Position numbers and translations under genes: made by a program | The notes under the pieces: generated by a model | What the model was told of the DNA's origin: nothing | Database searches by the model: none | Seen by the model: only the letters and a program-made list of their open reading frames with translations | Shown: positions 44,024 through 56,005 of the stretch, piece by piece | Numbering within the stretch: the first letter of the stretch is position 1 | Layout: each line of letters begins with the position of its first letter | From: Bisporella sp. PMI_857 | Lineage: Eukaryota > Ascomycota > Leotiomycetes > Helotiales > Helotiaceae | DNA: 64,000 bases | Assembly: GCA_021307315.1 (NCBI GenBank) | Contig: JAJSPD010000119.1 | Span: 1-64,000, forward strand | Reading direction: 5' to 3'

Positions 44024-47000
44024 CTAAATTAGAATACGGTCAGTTGGCTTCACTGCCCAAGTGTCGACAATAAATTCCAAACCTCCATCCAGCCGGGAAG
44101 ACTCTGGATCCACATAAACTCGGAGGCCAATTCTCCCCTCGAGATTGAAAACACGCAGAATAACGTATACTTCTGGGGCTGCCATTTGCGGCTCTAGCTT
44201 CATCCTTCTCATCTACCATCATTAAATTAGTGATAATGTTGTGAAGATGCTAGTAGCGACATACCCGATTATACTGGGACCCGCTCATATAGAATTGCTC
44301 GCTGCAATCTTTCGTGGTTGTCTTGACTTCAAGGTAGTATTTGGGGCGCGAATTCTCCCATGTCTCGCGGTCAAGATATCTCTTTTCTATAAAAAGTTTG
44401 GTTAAGACACCGTCAATATCGTTGTACGTAATGTCAGCTGTCTCACGGCGAGTCAAAAATTCCAAATTTCGATAGCGATCGTGAACACGGACTTCGGTTC
44501 TGATCGTACTTTCCCAACTGATCTCAGAGAACCCGGGGAGGCTCAAGCCGAGAAGAAGTTCAAAAATCTACGTGTCAGTGAGTCAGTATCTTTACGTAAT
44601 CCTATAATTCAATATTTTACTCACAAGTAGTTCTCCAGCAGCACCAATGCGGCTTCGGTCTGAATAACGGTCGATGAAGACTGACTCGGACACATCCGCG
44701 GCAGCACCTGTATCAACTGAACGACTGCCCTTTCTGGGTATTGTCATCCTTCCTGCACTGTCGATCACCCGTTGCAAAAGGGAAACGTAGCCTGAATCCT
44801 GGGTATTATCATTCATTAATGGATGTACGGTTTCTGATGGTCTCCGGGGGGGACGAAGCGAGCTAATCGACGTAGAACTTTGACCACCGAAGCTAAATCC
44901 ACCCGTGAGGATAGTTGGCGAATGACCTGGCCTGTAAGGAGCTTCCGGGATCGCCCCTGAGGTAGAGACTGGTGTTGAAGGCTCGGATTCAGACGTTTCA
45001 CTGTCAATACTTTCTTCTGAACTCTCATTTGCTGAGGCGTCCTCATCATCAGGCTGGGCATGTCTCTGATCGTATTCCGAGGCTCGTTCTATTCCATCTA
45101 TCTCAGCAATGCCAGCGTCCTTGAGAATACCATCGACTGCAATTAAACTCCTACAGCCGATAATTCCGTTGAATAATGCTTCTGCACTTGGATCAGAAAT
45201 TGCGAAGTATGTCATCAATCGTCTTGGAAGTTGCCGGAAAAAACACTCTTCTTGAGCATTCTCATCCCTGGGAACATAAAGCCGTAGCTTCTCATTTTTC
45301 TCATCAAGATGAAAGTTCGCGTGGTTATTTTCCACAGTAACTGTTTCACCATACTGAACGACGCTCACTGATTTATATATCCCGTCACTAACATAAATAG
45401 AGGCGTCGAGAAGGTTGTTATATAAAGACCTGTCCTTGTCTCGGCTTTTTTGGCTCTGATAATGAACACAACACCTAATAAAAGATAAAAGTAAGTAAAT
45501 TTTAAAGTGCTTCTCTATTATCATATAAAAAACACTTCAGAGACTTACCGGAAGAGCGCGTATGCCTTCAGTCGAAAATTTCGTGTTAAGTTCGTGCTTA
45601 TAACACCATCTTGTACTTTTGTTGTTTCCTCAACCAAAATTGAAAGGTGTAGTCTCTTTAAGCCTAGAGCAAGTAAGAGTGAACCGCAGGCACGGACTTC
45701 TGCAATCGAATAATCGAGAAGATTGATTTTACCAGCAAATGCAATGCCATACTCTGAACGGTCAACAATGGCAAAGTCCGCAGCCGAGTCTGCAAAAGAG
45801 ATTTGTCCACTAGTCGTTCTTACCGAGAAAATCCTGGACCTCCGAAGGTCCTTAACATCATTCTCAGTAGGGTCCATAGAGCTTATGAGCATTATACTCT
45901 GCTTGATTGCCGAGGCCGATGGTGTAGGTAGAGTTCGTGCCAGCTGTTTCAAGGCTTGAACATGCATCTCGAGGCTTGGCTTTGGTACGTCTAACACCCT
46001 GCAAAAGAAGTCTTCCAGAGTCGAATAATGTGACTTTATAGCCACCTTCCCAGGAATTCGGATATGATCTCCAGCCCAGATACAGGACGAAAGAGGATGC
46101 CAGCTGTTCTCCGACGGCAAGTACACGAGCTCTAATTCTTCCATTATATTTCTGAGGCAAGAATCAATCACCATGTTCTAATGAGAACAGAACTTAGAAG
46201 CATCTTACCGTATTTTTGCCAAATTTGAATCGTGTTCAAATTCTCGCCAAAGACGTCGATAGATTTCAACCACTCTTTCTGTATCCTGACGACCATCCTC
46301 TTCCAATATTTCTAGATCCACTATATAATGTCCCCAGGTTGCATCGCCTATTTTCAAGATGACACGAAATAGATGCTCGTAGTTTCCGAAATTTGAAACG
46401 CCATTTAGGCGGTGTCTGGATTCCAGCCATTCAGGCGCTGTCCAGACACAAGCCTTGGAGTTGACCCATTCTGCCTCTCGACTTGCAGTTGCAGGGATAT
46501 ATATATAGTCACCTTTCTCAAAATAATCGCTACTATAAGGTCAGAAGTACCCAGTATCAAATGAGCAAGAAACTTACCGAATATAAGATGCATCGTCTGA
46601 GCTCGAGCATTTTTCTGCAATATCAGCGTAGGTTGCAAAGAGGGCATCCAAGCAGTCCGTAGTGCATCCGCGTCTATTCTCAATAGCAATTCTCTTCAGT
46701 AGTCTAAGGTAGAAATGAAGCTCGTCACTCCCACTAAAAGGTTTAACGCCAAATCGTTCCAAAAAACGCCATTTATTCTCATCTTCATCAGTGAGCTCCT
46801 TAGGCATCGACAGGAATGCGAAGTCAGTTACTTTTCGGCTCCTGACGATCGATTTCAATCTCGGAAGAGGCAAGAATGTTGCTAGAAGCACACAACCGGG
46901 GTGGTTTGCATCTATAGGCACCTTGCAATCCCGTAATTTACCTACTATAGTGGCCGTCATCTGGGGCTCGTAGAAAGACCAATAACGTTCCAATAGTCCA

Positions 47001-49515
47001 ACCAGCTTTGCAGGTCTGTGTTGCATTACATAATTAAACTCATTAGAGACTTCCTGAGATTTTGGATTAAGGAGTTGCGGGTAGCTTTTGACACCAGCAA
47101 AAGCGCTTAACCACTGTTCCCACGACTTTCCATAACAATTCACCTCGACAGGAGCTCCCTTAAGGTATGCCGCATTGAGAAAGTGAACTTTAAGACCTGG
47201 AGCTTTGGTATTCTCTGTGAGAGATGGTTTAAAAAGTTTATGGGCTCCGTACTGCTCTTCCTCTTGCTGAAAGTAGATGTACTCCATGCTATCAGTACCA
47301 TTGCAACTCACTGGGCGTCCTTCTTGGTCCCTGAGAAATATTATCTCCTTCGTGACTGGGTGATCTTCAGAAAGGCTGAAGTAAAGATAATGGAGGTGGC
47401 ATATACTATTTTCTAGTGATGGCCTCGGAGGACTCCAAACGCTGGTGAAAGGCCCAACGTATTTCAGCATAATCCGGGATATTATGTCACTGCGATCGGC
47501 AGTTGTGACTCCTAATTCCAGAAAAAGGTTCCTTCTAGCAGTACTCAGAATGGCAGATGGTTGAACAAGATTAATTCCAAGATCTGGGGGGATTGGAACA
47601 TTCACGGTATTAGGTAGGAATACCGCCGAAGTTGTTCCAGAGACCCATTTGTTATCTTGTAAGGGAATTAATTCCAGACTTTTTAAAGACTTAACAACTC
47701 CTTTGGTAGCTTTTCTCATTGTGATTAAGAGCAAGTTTGCAGCTCGTGCGTGCCAATCTCCGTCTGTGGTGGTGGCCATCATCTTTGAGTCTGCTCTTCG
47801 AAGATCTGATTGAACCCTCTCAACTAGAAATGAGTAGCTCCTCCCTCTGACTCCAAGGGCCCTGAGAGTCTCAATGTCTCTGAACTCATAAAATTTGGAT
47901 AAATATTCTTGTTTATCCGAATCCTTAAACAAAGGCTCGCCGTACCTGTCTTTAAAGTCAGGTGGTACACGGTAAAGATGACCAGGCAAGCAGAGAGGAG
48001 CTCCGCTCCATGGCCGCAGACAAGGGGTGGCGCTCAAGAGAGAAAGTATTTTGGGTCGGAGGGTTCTCCAAAACTCATCGGAGATTGAGTCGCTGGGCAG
48101 GTAACGCATCCATTGGTATTGAAGAGAAAAATGGTCGCAAAATTTAAGTACTGCTTCTCGAAATGTTTCTGCTACATGGGAAAGCAGACATTCATTCCTC
48201 GCAGAGTGGAAGACGTCCTCACGACTCGCCTGGGTAATAAAGTCCGACTGAATTATAAACTATTTTGTATACACCATTAGAATAGATCATCAAATAAATG
48301 ATGTGGATGGAAGTCCAAAAAGCCAGAATTCTTATTAACATGTCGTCAAATGATAAAGTACATAAATCAAAATAATTTCAACATACCGTAAATCCAGCAA
48401 GGCGGAGAGGCAGAAAGGCAAATACATGCTGTTGCTCGATAAGGGCATCGCCTTCCTCGTCTATGGGAAACGCTAGGACGACGGTTGCTTGGTTGGTGTT
48501 TTTGCGAGTCTCATCAGGTGGTAAATTATCGACGTTTTTCCTCACCACAAAGAAATTTAGGGCCTTTTCATTTACCTCTCTATTGAATGTAGTGGTCTTG
48601 ACAATAGTTTCCAGATATTCACCGACTTCGTCGCCAGAATGGCTGTATTTTATCCGGGTTGCGTGTCCATGTTCCGGATATATGTTAATTTCCAGCACAT
48701 CAAGCTTGACGAGGAAGAGCAATAAAGTGTGAGGAAGATTAAGCAAATCTTGAACTCGCTGTTCAAAGGTCGATGGGTTAAGAAGTGTTAAGGTAATCCT
48801 CGTACGTACGCCTTCTGGGAGGTCATTGTACTCCTCATCGATTGGAGTTACCATCCCAAGCCCATCGTCACCCCAACTCTCAATGTCTCCTTCTTCAAGT
48901 GGAGTCCCCGTTCCAAGTTCACCATCACGGGAGCCTCTTATATGTTCAAAGGAAAATGAAAATGGACCTGATTGAATGTGGACCTTTTTACTAACTTTGA
49001 AGACAGACTTGAACCCAATGCCTTTCTCGCCAATATATCCCTGGGCAGTTTTTGTGCTCTCTCCCACACTGCAAATCGCCTTGACATCCTCTTCAACGAA
49101 TCCATCTTCGTTAGAGTCGAGTACAATTCTGTCTGGGTAGATGCTGAAGCTGAGATAGAGGCTTTCCCCTGCCGCTTGTGCTTGATAATACTTGTTGTCT
49201 TCAGCATTTTGGATTAACTCATACACAAATCGTGTATCTTTAGAATATAGATTGGTTGCAAGTCTGCGAGAAGAAGTCAGCAAGAAACTCCTCCTAAAAT
49301 CATCTCTCTATGAAAATGAAGATTTACGTTTTCGTCGCAGCGCCAAGTTTGCGACGGACATTTTTTAACGCTCTCAAAGTTGCAGGTGGAGATGCTGCCC
49401 GATCCTCAGGAGAGATCCACCCATTGTCTTCTCTTATCCTACTGACTATCTCACGAGCTTCTTGCCGGGAAATCATGGTAAAACAGTCGAGTCCGAGTTC
49501 CACTTCAAGCTTCAA
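44024..49515 (-). CDS. NO VEIN-like protein: GHKL ATPase plus C-terminal DUF3883
   Basis: Eight exons on the minus strand: 49515-49328, 49263-48387, 48259-46578, 46532-46209, 46151-45549, 45474-44625, 44567-44265 and 44212-44024. The total is 5,016 nt (1,671 aa), and all phases agree. The N-terminus has a helical leader (ISRQEAREIVSRIREDNGW), then a Hsp90/sacsin-type GHKL ATPase: N-box YELIQNAEDNKY (~78-87), G1-like LDSNEDGF, and G2 box GYIGEKGIGFKSVFK (~138-152). The middle is a long sacsin/NOV-like region. The C-terminus (~1500-1610) has DUF3883: GAAGELL, ETADITYND, PKYYLEVKTTT (~1588-1592, a PD-(D/E)xK-like E-x-K) and FYMSGSQYNR. Plant NO VEIN has this pairing. Fungal members are unstudied; a role in protein remodelling or nucleic-acid defence is inference. 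The start could also be the Met at 49476. Confidence 0.88.
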
Positions 49516-52500
49516 TCATTTTCATTTCAAGTGTAATGAAATAAGAAACACTCCGGCTAGTGCTAGTGAGTGATTCCATGCTTTATACTTAAACAAACGA
49601 GAGATAATGGATACAAATGGTTTTCCTGGACGGATCAAGTGTTCCGACCATCAATTATCCCTGTCCCTGACGATATACGATGGGCGGTACCGACAGGCTG
49701 GTTGAGCCGCCCCAGGGCGTCGCAAGCGGCAATGTGGCGGATGTCATTGGATGTATCACGCGAAGAATTGTTGCAGGAACAAAATAGGTACCAATTCCGC
49801 TTTTGGAGGTCCCGCATCTGCATGTCGCTGAAGCAGGATCCAAAAGCTGACTTCACCTAGCTAAAATCACGGGCGACCAACCGTATACGGTACGTTAGCT
49901 GATCGTGGTAATACCCCCTAAGCTTACACAAGTCTGCAAAAGCAATTCGAATCTTTTCACAGCTTTCGATCTACCCACTTCCAAGCCAGTCCTAACCCTC
50001 ATTTCATTCTGTATGCAGTATACTGTCCGTCCCTGCCTCTGTACTACTTTGCAGCTGGCTGACTGGACCTTGGTGCAAAATACAAGCCAGCAGGAAAGTG
50101 TGATACTCACAAGATTACCTAAAGGATGGCCAGTGCAACCGGCTTTTTTAAGTACGGATACTACACTAAATGGCTAGTTCGTTATTCTAGCGCTAAAAAT
50201 AATTTGCAGCATGGCGAGATGAGGCAACAACAGCACCATTTCGCGTGGTGGCCATGGACTGCCTTTAACAGTGATAGCGATTAGCAGTGCGCATACAGTA
50301 ATCTAACATGATCCGATCGCTCATACGCTTGCTAGTCAGAACGTCAGCCGAGCATTACGGGGGTAGGGCCAGATCAATATCCGACAGTCTGTTCATCAAT
50401 CTTCGACAAATTCAGCTATGCCATCTTAACGATTAGTAATTATTGCGCGTTCAAGCCTAAGGAGAACTAGTCATCCCGTTCATAAGGTTGCATTCTCCCT
50501 TAGTGAAGAACACCGCGGCCGTAGAGACCTCCTAAAAGTGCGGCGCCGCCGTACGCCTTGTCTTCGATCATCATTCAAATGAAGATTTTATCAATAACCT
50601 CGTCACTTGCTAAAATTTCCAGGCTTAAAGAATGTTCTAGTCAGCTTTTGTCATCTTGAAAGCAAATCGGAATGTCCAAGGTTAGCTATTCATATTTCAT
50701 TAACTCCTAATCATGCTCAGTGAATATGGTCTTAATATTAATGCTACACCAGCTAGCATAGCTTACCCCAAATCCGGAAGAGTAAGTATGTTATTGTTGT
50801 ATGGCATCTATCCTACATCTAACATTGCCTCGGGCTCCAAGAATGATAGGGCTACACCTTCCGACTTCTCTTGACTATTGATTTGCGAATATAAATGCGC
50901 GAAATTTCACTTAACGGTATTGCTTATGAATAAAGAGCACCCAATCTAGCTTCGTTCTTTGGTACGCCATTGATTTCGAGCAGAAAAGCTCTCAGAGCGT
51001 GTTTACGTGTATGGGATACTTTCTTATAGGGCAAACATGTAAAGTCATTTGAAGCCTTGAAAGTTGTTAATAAGTTGATACTTGTAGCACTAAACCTATT
51101 TCCATCCCTCCGGTCAGCGGTACCTATAGAATACCCTATAAACACTTTGAGGAAAGGGGAGTGCCGAGTCCTCTTGATGAGGGTGGATCCTGCTTTCTGA
51201 ATCTTATCAAAATACACCTTAATAGGACTTAGCAACGCTATTCGGCAACCCTCTCCTCGAGTTAGCGGCTTGAGTTAAGCTTCTGGGCCGACCCTAGCCA
51301 CCACCCAGCAAGAACTCAAAAAATACCCGCACCGCGTTCACATGAGAATACACAATATCATGGAATATCAACACATTTTGAGTAAGCATCATGATAACGG
51401 AGCGGATAGCAGTCTGGATAGCGTCAACGCGGAGAATCAAAAGAAGGAAAAGCTATGATACAGCCGAAGGCACTGTCTCTTCGCTCGGTTTTGGGGATGC
51501 ATCTGCTGCTTTGACTACTTCAACTATGGCGTTGGCTCCAGCTTGGGTGAGAGGTGCTGGGATAGATAAAACATTTACTATATCTCCCTTATTGCTTCAC
51601 TGAAGTCCCACTGCGCCAAGGTATGCTCTCGAGAAAGTGGAACAGCAAGCGATTTCGCATTGTCGTTGGTAAGAGTTTGTGCTTTCGCTATCCAGACATT
51701 GGGTTGAAAATGAACTAGACCTCTGACGTGTCTTGCATAGATCTAGAACCTCTTATCGTACCGTTGACGGTAATCTCGATGACATATTCAAAGGACGGTA
51801 TGAAGGAGTGTGATATTCTCAGCTAGCTTGGTGAGCGACTTGACTTGGACAGAAGGGGCGATCTAGAATTGAAGAGTCAAGAGAGAAGTAGAAGGACAGG
51901 AGAAGCATCAAGTCTCCATATGGCAGGATCGCTCATCGACATAATCTAGTCGGGTCGGTTGCTTCACCGCATCGGGGTACAAATCCTTGGGTCAGGCTGG
52001 CCGGAGAAGTGACACGGAGAAGAGGTATTCCGTACAGAGGAGACACGACAAGACCTTGATGAATGAAGGGGCTATGGAACAGAAATTCAGAAATGGCTTG
52101 TGGTAAGGGACTGAGCCAAAAATTGCTTCTATCAGGCGCCTTTAATTCTCCTTGTATCTCAATCTCCCAGAAAACTACTAGGGAATTCTCCAGGGAAGAC
52201 AGAAACCAAGAGAAGACGTAGGGAGTTTGGTTGAGGCGGCCTTACCTCTGAGGGTCTTCTTTCCAGAGACACCTTCGTACAGTGCTATACTAACATAGAT
52301 CGACTTGTTGCCAACCATGTCACCTTTGATGAAGTGACAGAGGACATGTGTATTTGATTTCCGGAGATAGCCTTGACGCTTTGACCTGCCAGGCAGTTTT
52401 CCTTCTCCATTGACGTCCACCAATCACCGAAGCAGTCTCTCCAGATTGCATCTGGTGGGATATAGAGTCTCTCTGAGATGTCCGTATCTTCGAGATCGCA

Positions 52501-53010
52501 CCAGCCAGAGAAATCTCCCCCTGCCCGGGCTATAGGATGCAGATATGCGATCGATTAGCAGATAGATTCGCGAAGGCTGGAAGAACTCCGAAAGCACATA
52601 CTCAAGTTACCATCAGCTGAACGACAGGAGGAGAGAATTCAGGGTGAAGAGGAAAGCAGACAAGGAGCTTATTGAAAGTAGCAGTGAGGATATGGCTGTG
52701 GTGGGAACGAAAGAAACCAACTGAGAAGCAATTGGTTTGCAGCAAGGTAGCCAGGTTCTTACTCTCTACACAAGCCAATTTACTTTGTACTATTTCTGAT
52801 CTTGTGCGATGATACCCCCGCGTTGCTTTTCCAAAAAAAAAAAACATACATTTCAGAATATCAATGCCTCGCGGACCTCTCCCAGAACTGCTTCAGGTCG
52901 GTTTGAAGACCGAGGGAACCGTCATATTGAAGTAACAACTGATACATATGAAATCAACGAATGTGCTCTACTCATCCTACCTCCAACCGCAAACGCAAAC
53001 CAACAGCCGT
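49516..53010. other. 3.5-kb interval with no supported gene
   Basis: Short frames in all phases (longest 49570-49860 plus and 50924-51235 minus) lack motifs. A minus-strand stretch at 52380-52520 reads SGWCDLEDTDISERLYIPPD and could be an exon fragment, but it cannot be extended. The first ~300 bp are the likely promoter of the NO VEIN-like gene. A short A-run lies near 52835. Confidence 0.4.
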
Positions 53011-53631
53011 CTAATACATCCCCCCCTCGCACGGCCTCCCAAACCGATCGTCCTCAACCTCATTCAAACAATCCAAATAAACAATCCACCCCTTCTCATG
53101 CCACTCCCTCATATCGAAGCCCTCCTGCCCAGGCTCAATAGACGTGGCATTCAAGCTAAACTGGCAATACCTCCCCATCTCATCCACCCCCCCTCTCTTC
53201 GGCGTCCAAGCCCTAACCATCTTCCCCTCAAGCTCCACATCCGACACCCCTCCCTGCCCCGTAATATTAAAACACCGCACCCCACATCTGCTGCAGAAAT
53301 ACCAATGAATATCGCCCTCAAAACACGTATAGTCCTTTAGGCCGTCTTCGCCGGTCTTGATGCCGCCTGTGGCGCCCTCGGAGCTGGTGGAGGTGATGGG
53401 CGAAAGCAGGTAGAAATCCTTCGACGAGTCGGCGAGGCGGATGTTGAAGAAGGAGGTCTTTTGGCAGGTGCTACAGTTGCATTTTCGGATGCGGGTTGTG
53501 GTGGCGATGGTGGGGTCCGCGGTAATAGGGTTGGGCGGGAGTGTGATGTAGGCGATGTATTGGGTGAGGCCACAGTGGCAGGAGCCTTTGTAGGCACGGC
53601 GAGTTGGTGTTTCGGTGGCTTCTATGGCCAT
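53011..53631 (-). CDS. GFA/CENP-V domain protein (zinc-binding)
   Basis: A single-exon gene of 206 aa. It has the GFA (Mss4-like) zinc sites in order: GSCHCGLTQY (~17-26), KCNCSTCQKTSFF (~50-62) and WYFCSRCGVRCFNITGQGG (~109-127). This gives the C-x-C, C-x2-C and C-x2-C sets expected for one or two zinc ions. Bacterial and fungal members are annotated as glutathione-dependent formaldehyde-activating-like or CENP-V-like; the activity is rarely proven, so the substrate is left open. The C-terminal ~70 residues are a typical fungal extension (FSLNATSIEPGQEGFDMREW). The first Met of the frame is used; no intron is needed. Confidence 0.9.
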   Translation of the reverse strand: MAIEATETPTRRAYKGSCHCGLTQYIAYITLPPNPITADPTIATTTRIRKCNCSTCQKTSFFNIRLADSSKDFYLLSPITSTSSEGATGGIKTGEDGLKDYTCFEGDIHWYFCSRCGVRCFNITGQGGVSDVELEGKMVRAWTPKRGGVDEMGRYCQFSLNATSIEPGQEGFDMREWHEKGWIVYLDCLNEVEDDRFGRPCEGGMY

Positions 53632-54485
53632 AGTTGGGTGCCGTGGTGGGGATAGAAAGGTATTGTCTAGGGGAATGGGGGTATACTAACTGTTGTTGAA
53701 ATAATTGATATTCGAGGTTGATGTTAGTTGTTTCGATAGAAGAGGATTCTCAATTGGACTTGCAGATTTTATCCTTTGTGATATAGAACGAGAGAATGGT
53801 TCACCTATTATCAGTTACACAGATTGCATGACCTTCCTTATTTTGAACGCGCTGTATAATGTACGTGGCGTGTACTTTGAGCTGCTGATAGGAACGCGTC
53901 TGGAAAAGTCGGCCTGTCAACTAGCCGTTCTTACTAGTATGCGTGTTCCCGTGATGTGAAGCGCATGCACTCTCCCAATCAGTTCAGAGATCTGTGATGA
54001 AGACGAAGAGGGGTAAGAGGGGTACTATTGCTTATTTAGACAACGATAGAATGCTGCCCCGAACCTTCTGCTTATACCCTTCCATACCCCTAGCGACCCT
54101 CCTTATGTGCCGAAACCTAGAGCTGCGACCGAAATCCTTTTGTTACCACTTGGCACGTGATGTTCCCTGCACCGGACAGGTACGGTGAATGGATTGGGCA
54201 ATAGATTGCAGCGTACAATGAGGATTTGATGAAGCTTGTTTCCAAGCATCAATAATATGCAGCACGGAGGAAGCCAAGTGAGGTTGAGACAAGCATTGAC
54301 GTCAAGTTTTGAGGGTAGATCAAAATAGAAATATCAATACAACATATGCGGAAGTACATTAAAATAACGGTGGCTTTAAAATACACCCAGAAACCGTAAT
54401 CCCAGTATGACCAGGTCCAACAATACAACTCCCTTCCTATGCCAGCTTGGGCGTAACCTTATCAAAAGTTCTCTGGGAACATATC
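53632..54485. other. Intergenic, no gene seen
   Basis: Promoter side of the GFA gene and 3' region of the GQ-repeat gene. Short plus-strand frames at 53705-53959 and 53994-54188 have no motifs. Confidence 0.45.
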
Positions 54486-55523
54486 TTACATCAATCCAAT
54501 CATAACATCACCCTTAACTCTCGCGTATAGATCAACCTCAACCTCCAAATCCAGTTCAATCTTAATTCTTACAGCGCTATCCTTCGGGTTGCTCGGCTGT
54601 GGCCGGTCCTTGATACGCGATTCCCGGATGGCGGCCGGTCGGTACCCCTCGCCGCGAGGGACGTACCACCCGGGCATACCCGGCTGCTGCCGCTGCTGCT
54701 GCTGCTGGACCTGTTGTTGCGGTTTATGCATGGGAGGGAGAGGCTGCTGTGGGTAGGGATTGCGAGAGAAATTCAGCTGAGGTTCTTTTCGTGGCTGAGA
54801 CTGAACTCCCGCGTATGCATTGCCTTGGGCTCGGCCTTGAGCCTGGCCTTGAGCTTGAAGATGTCCTTGCTTCCGGGTTGCAAGTTGTCCTTGTCCTTGT
54901 GCTTGACCCTGTGTCTGGCCCTGGCCACGAGCTTGAAGCTGTCCTCCGCCTTGGCGTAGTTGGCCTTGACCTTGGGCTTGTCCTTGTGCCTGTCCCTGTG
55001 CTTGGCCCTGCCCGTAGCGGTTTTGACCTTGTATTTGACCTTGTATTTGACCCTGGGCCTGACCTTGACCTCCTACCTGTTGATGTTTTGGTGTCCGCTC
55101 CAGCTCCAGCTCTGCTTCAGATTGTTGTTTGCTCTCAAGTGGCTGTTCTTTCGACTGCACCTCTAGCTCGGTATCATCGTCCGTTTGATAGCTTTCCTCT
55201 TCAGCAGGCTCTTCTACCTGGGTATCCAGAATTGGCTGATTATCGGCTTTGTTCTCTTTGGCTCCTGAAACTTTACTTTCACCCAGGTTGTTCTCGTTTC
55301 CAGCAGTGTACGGAGCCTCCGAGGTCTCGATCTCAGCGTCAGCCTCTCCTGCTTCCTCCTGGTCTACTTCCTCTTCCTCGGATTCAACGTCGGATTGAGG
55401 CATGGCCTCCTCTTTCGAAGCCTCTGCTTCCCTCTTCTTTGCCTGGCTCGTGCTGCGTAAATTCATGAGAAATTAAATCTTCAAAGTTGGGATATAAAGT
55501 TGTGCCACCTACTTGTTAGACAT
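54486..55523 (-). CDS. Disordered acidic protein with Gly-Gln repeat tract
   Basis: The preferred model has a tiny first exon 55523-55513 (MSN), a 60-bp intron and exon 55452-54486, giving 325 aa in frame. An unspliced start at 55466 (MNLRSTSQAKK) is also possible. Residues ~15-125 are very acidic (SEEEEVDQEEAGEADAE). Residues ~130-225 are a GQ/AQ repeat of the form (A/I/G-Q-G-Q)n. Then come a Pro/Gln segment with a Q-rich run and PGMPGWYVPRGEGYRP. The last ~28 residues form an alternating hydrophobic/charged tail (KIELDLEVEVDLYARVKGD, then VMIGLM) that I associate with a conserved C-terminus in fungal hypothetical proteins. The function is unknown; the composition suggests a phase-separating or prion-like protein (inference). 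Confidence 0.75.
54810..55075 (-). repeat. Coding minisatellite for Gln-Gly-Gln repeats
   Basis: A degenerate tandem array of units like CCTTGNGCTTGN on the plus strand (CAAGG-type on the coding strand) encodes alternating Gly-Gln/Ala-Gln. Units are 6-12 bp with point variation. Such arrays change length by slippage, so the allele length is likely to vary between strains. Confidence 0.75.
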
Positions 55524-56005
55524 GACTAGTGGGAGGAGACTTGATATGGCAGGCAGTCAAGATCAATACTCTCGTGATAAAGGAAGAAAATTGTCAAGAA
55601 CTGAAATAAAATTACCAAATATTATATAGTTAAGAAAGTGAAATGATTCCATAAATCCGTAAACCAGATTTCTGTACATGCGTTACATATGACGCAGTGT
55701 ACAGGTAGTTACAGGGGTTGAAAACTGGGGCGGTGATCCTCCCGCCTCGAAAGTTGGCACTCGCAACTTTTAATTAGCTACAAAACATGCGCTGTGCCGT
55801 TGATCCCGTAGTCGTTTCATCGATGACTTAATTACGATAATGTGGAGAGACATCGTCCCAAACGTTTTAAGACGCATCATTCCGTCAAATATCCATCTTT
55901 CACTTTCAGTCTTGACTATGGCTTGGTCATGTGACATAGGAGAAAGTACAGAGTTACCTTCCTTATGTTGATCCAAATTTTGATATATTTGATGCTTTGA
56001 TGCGT

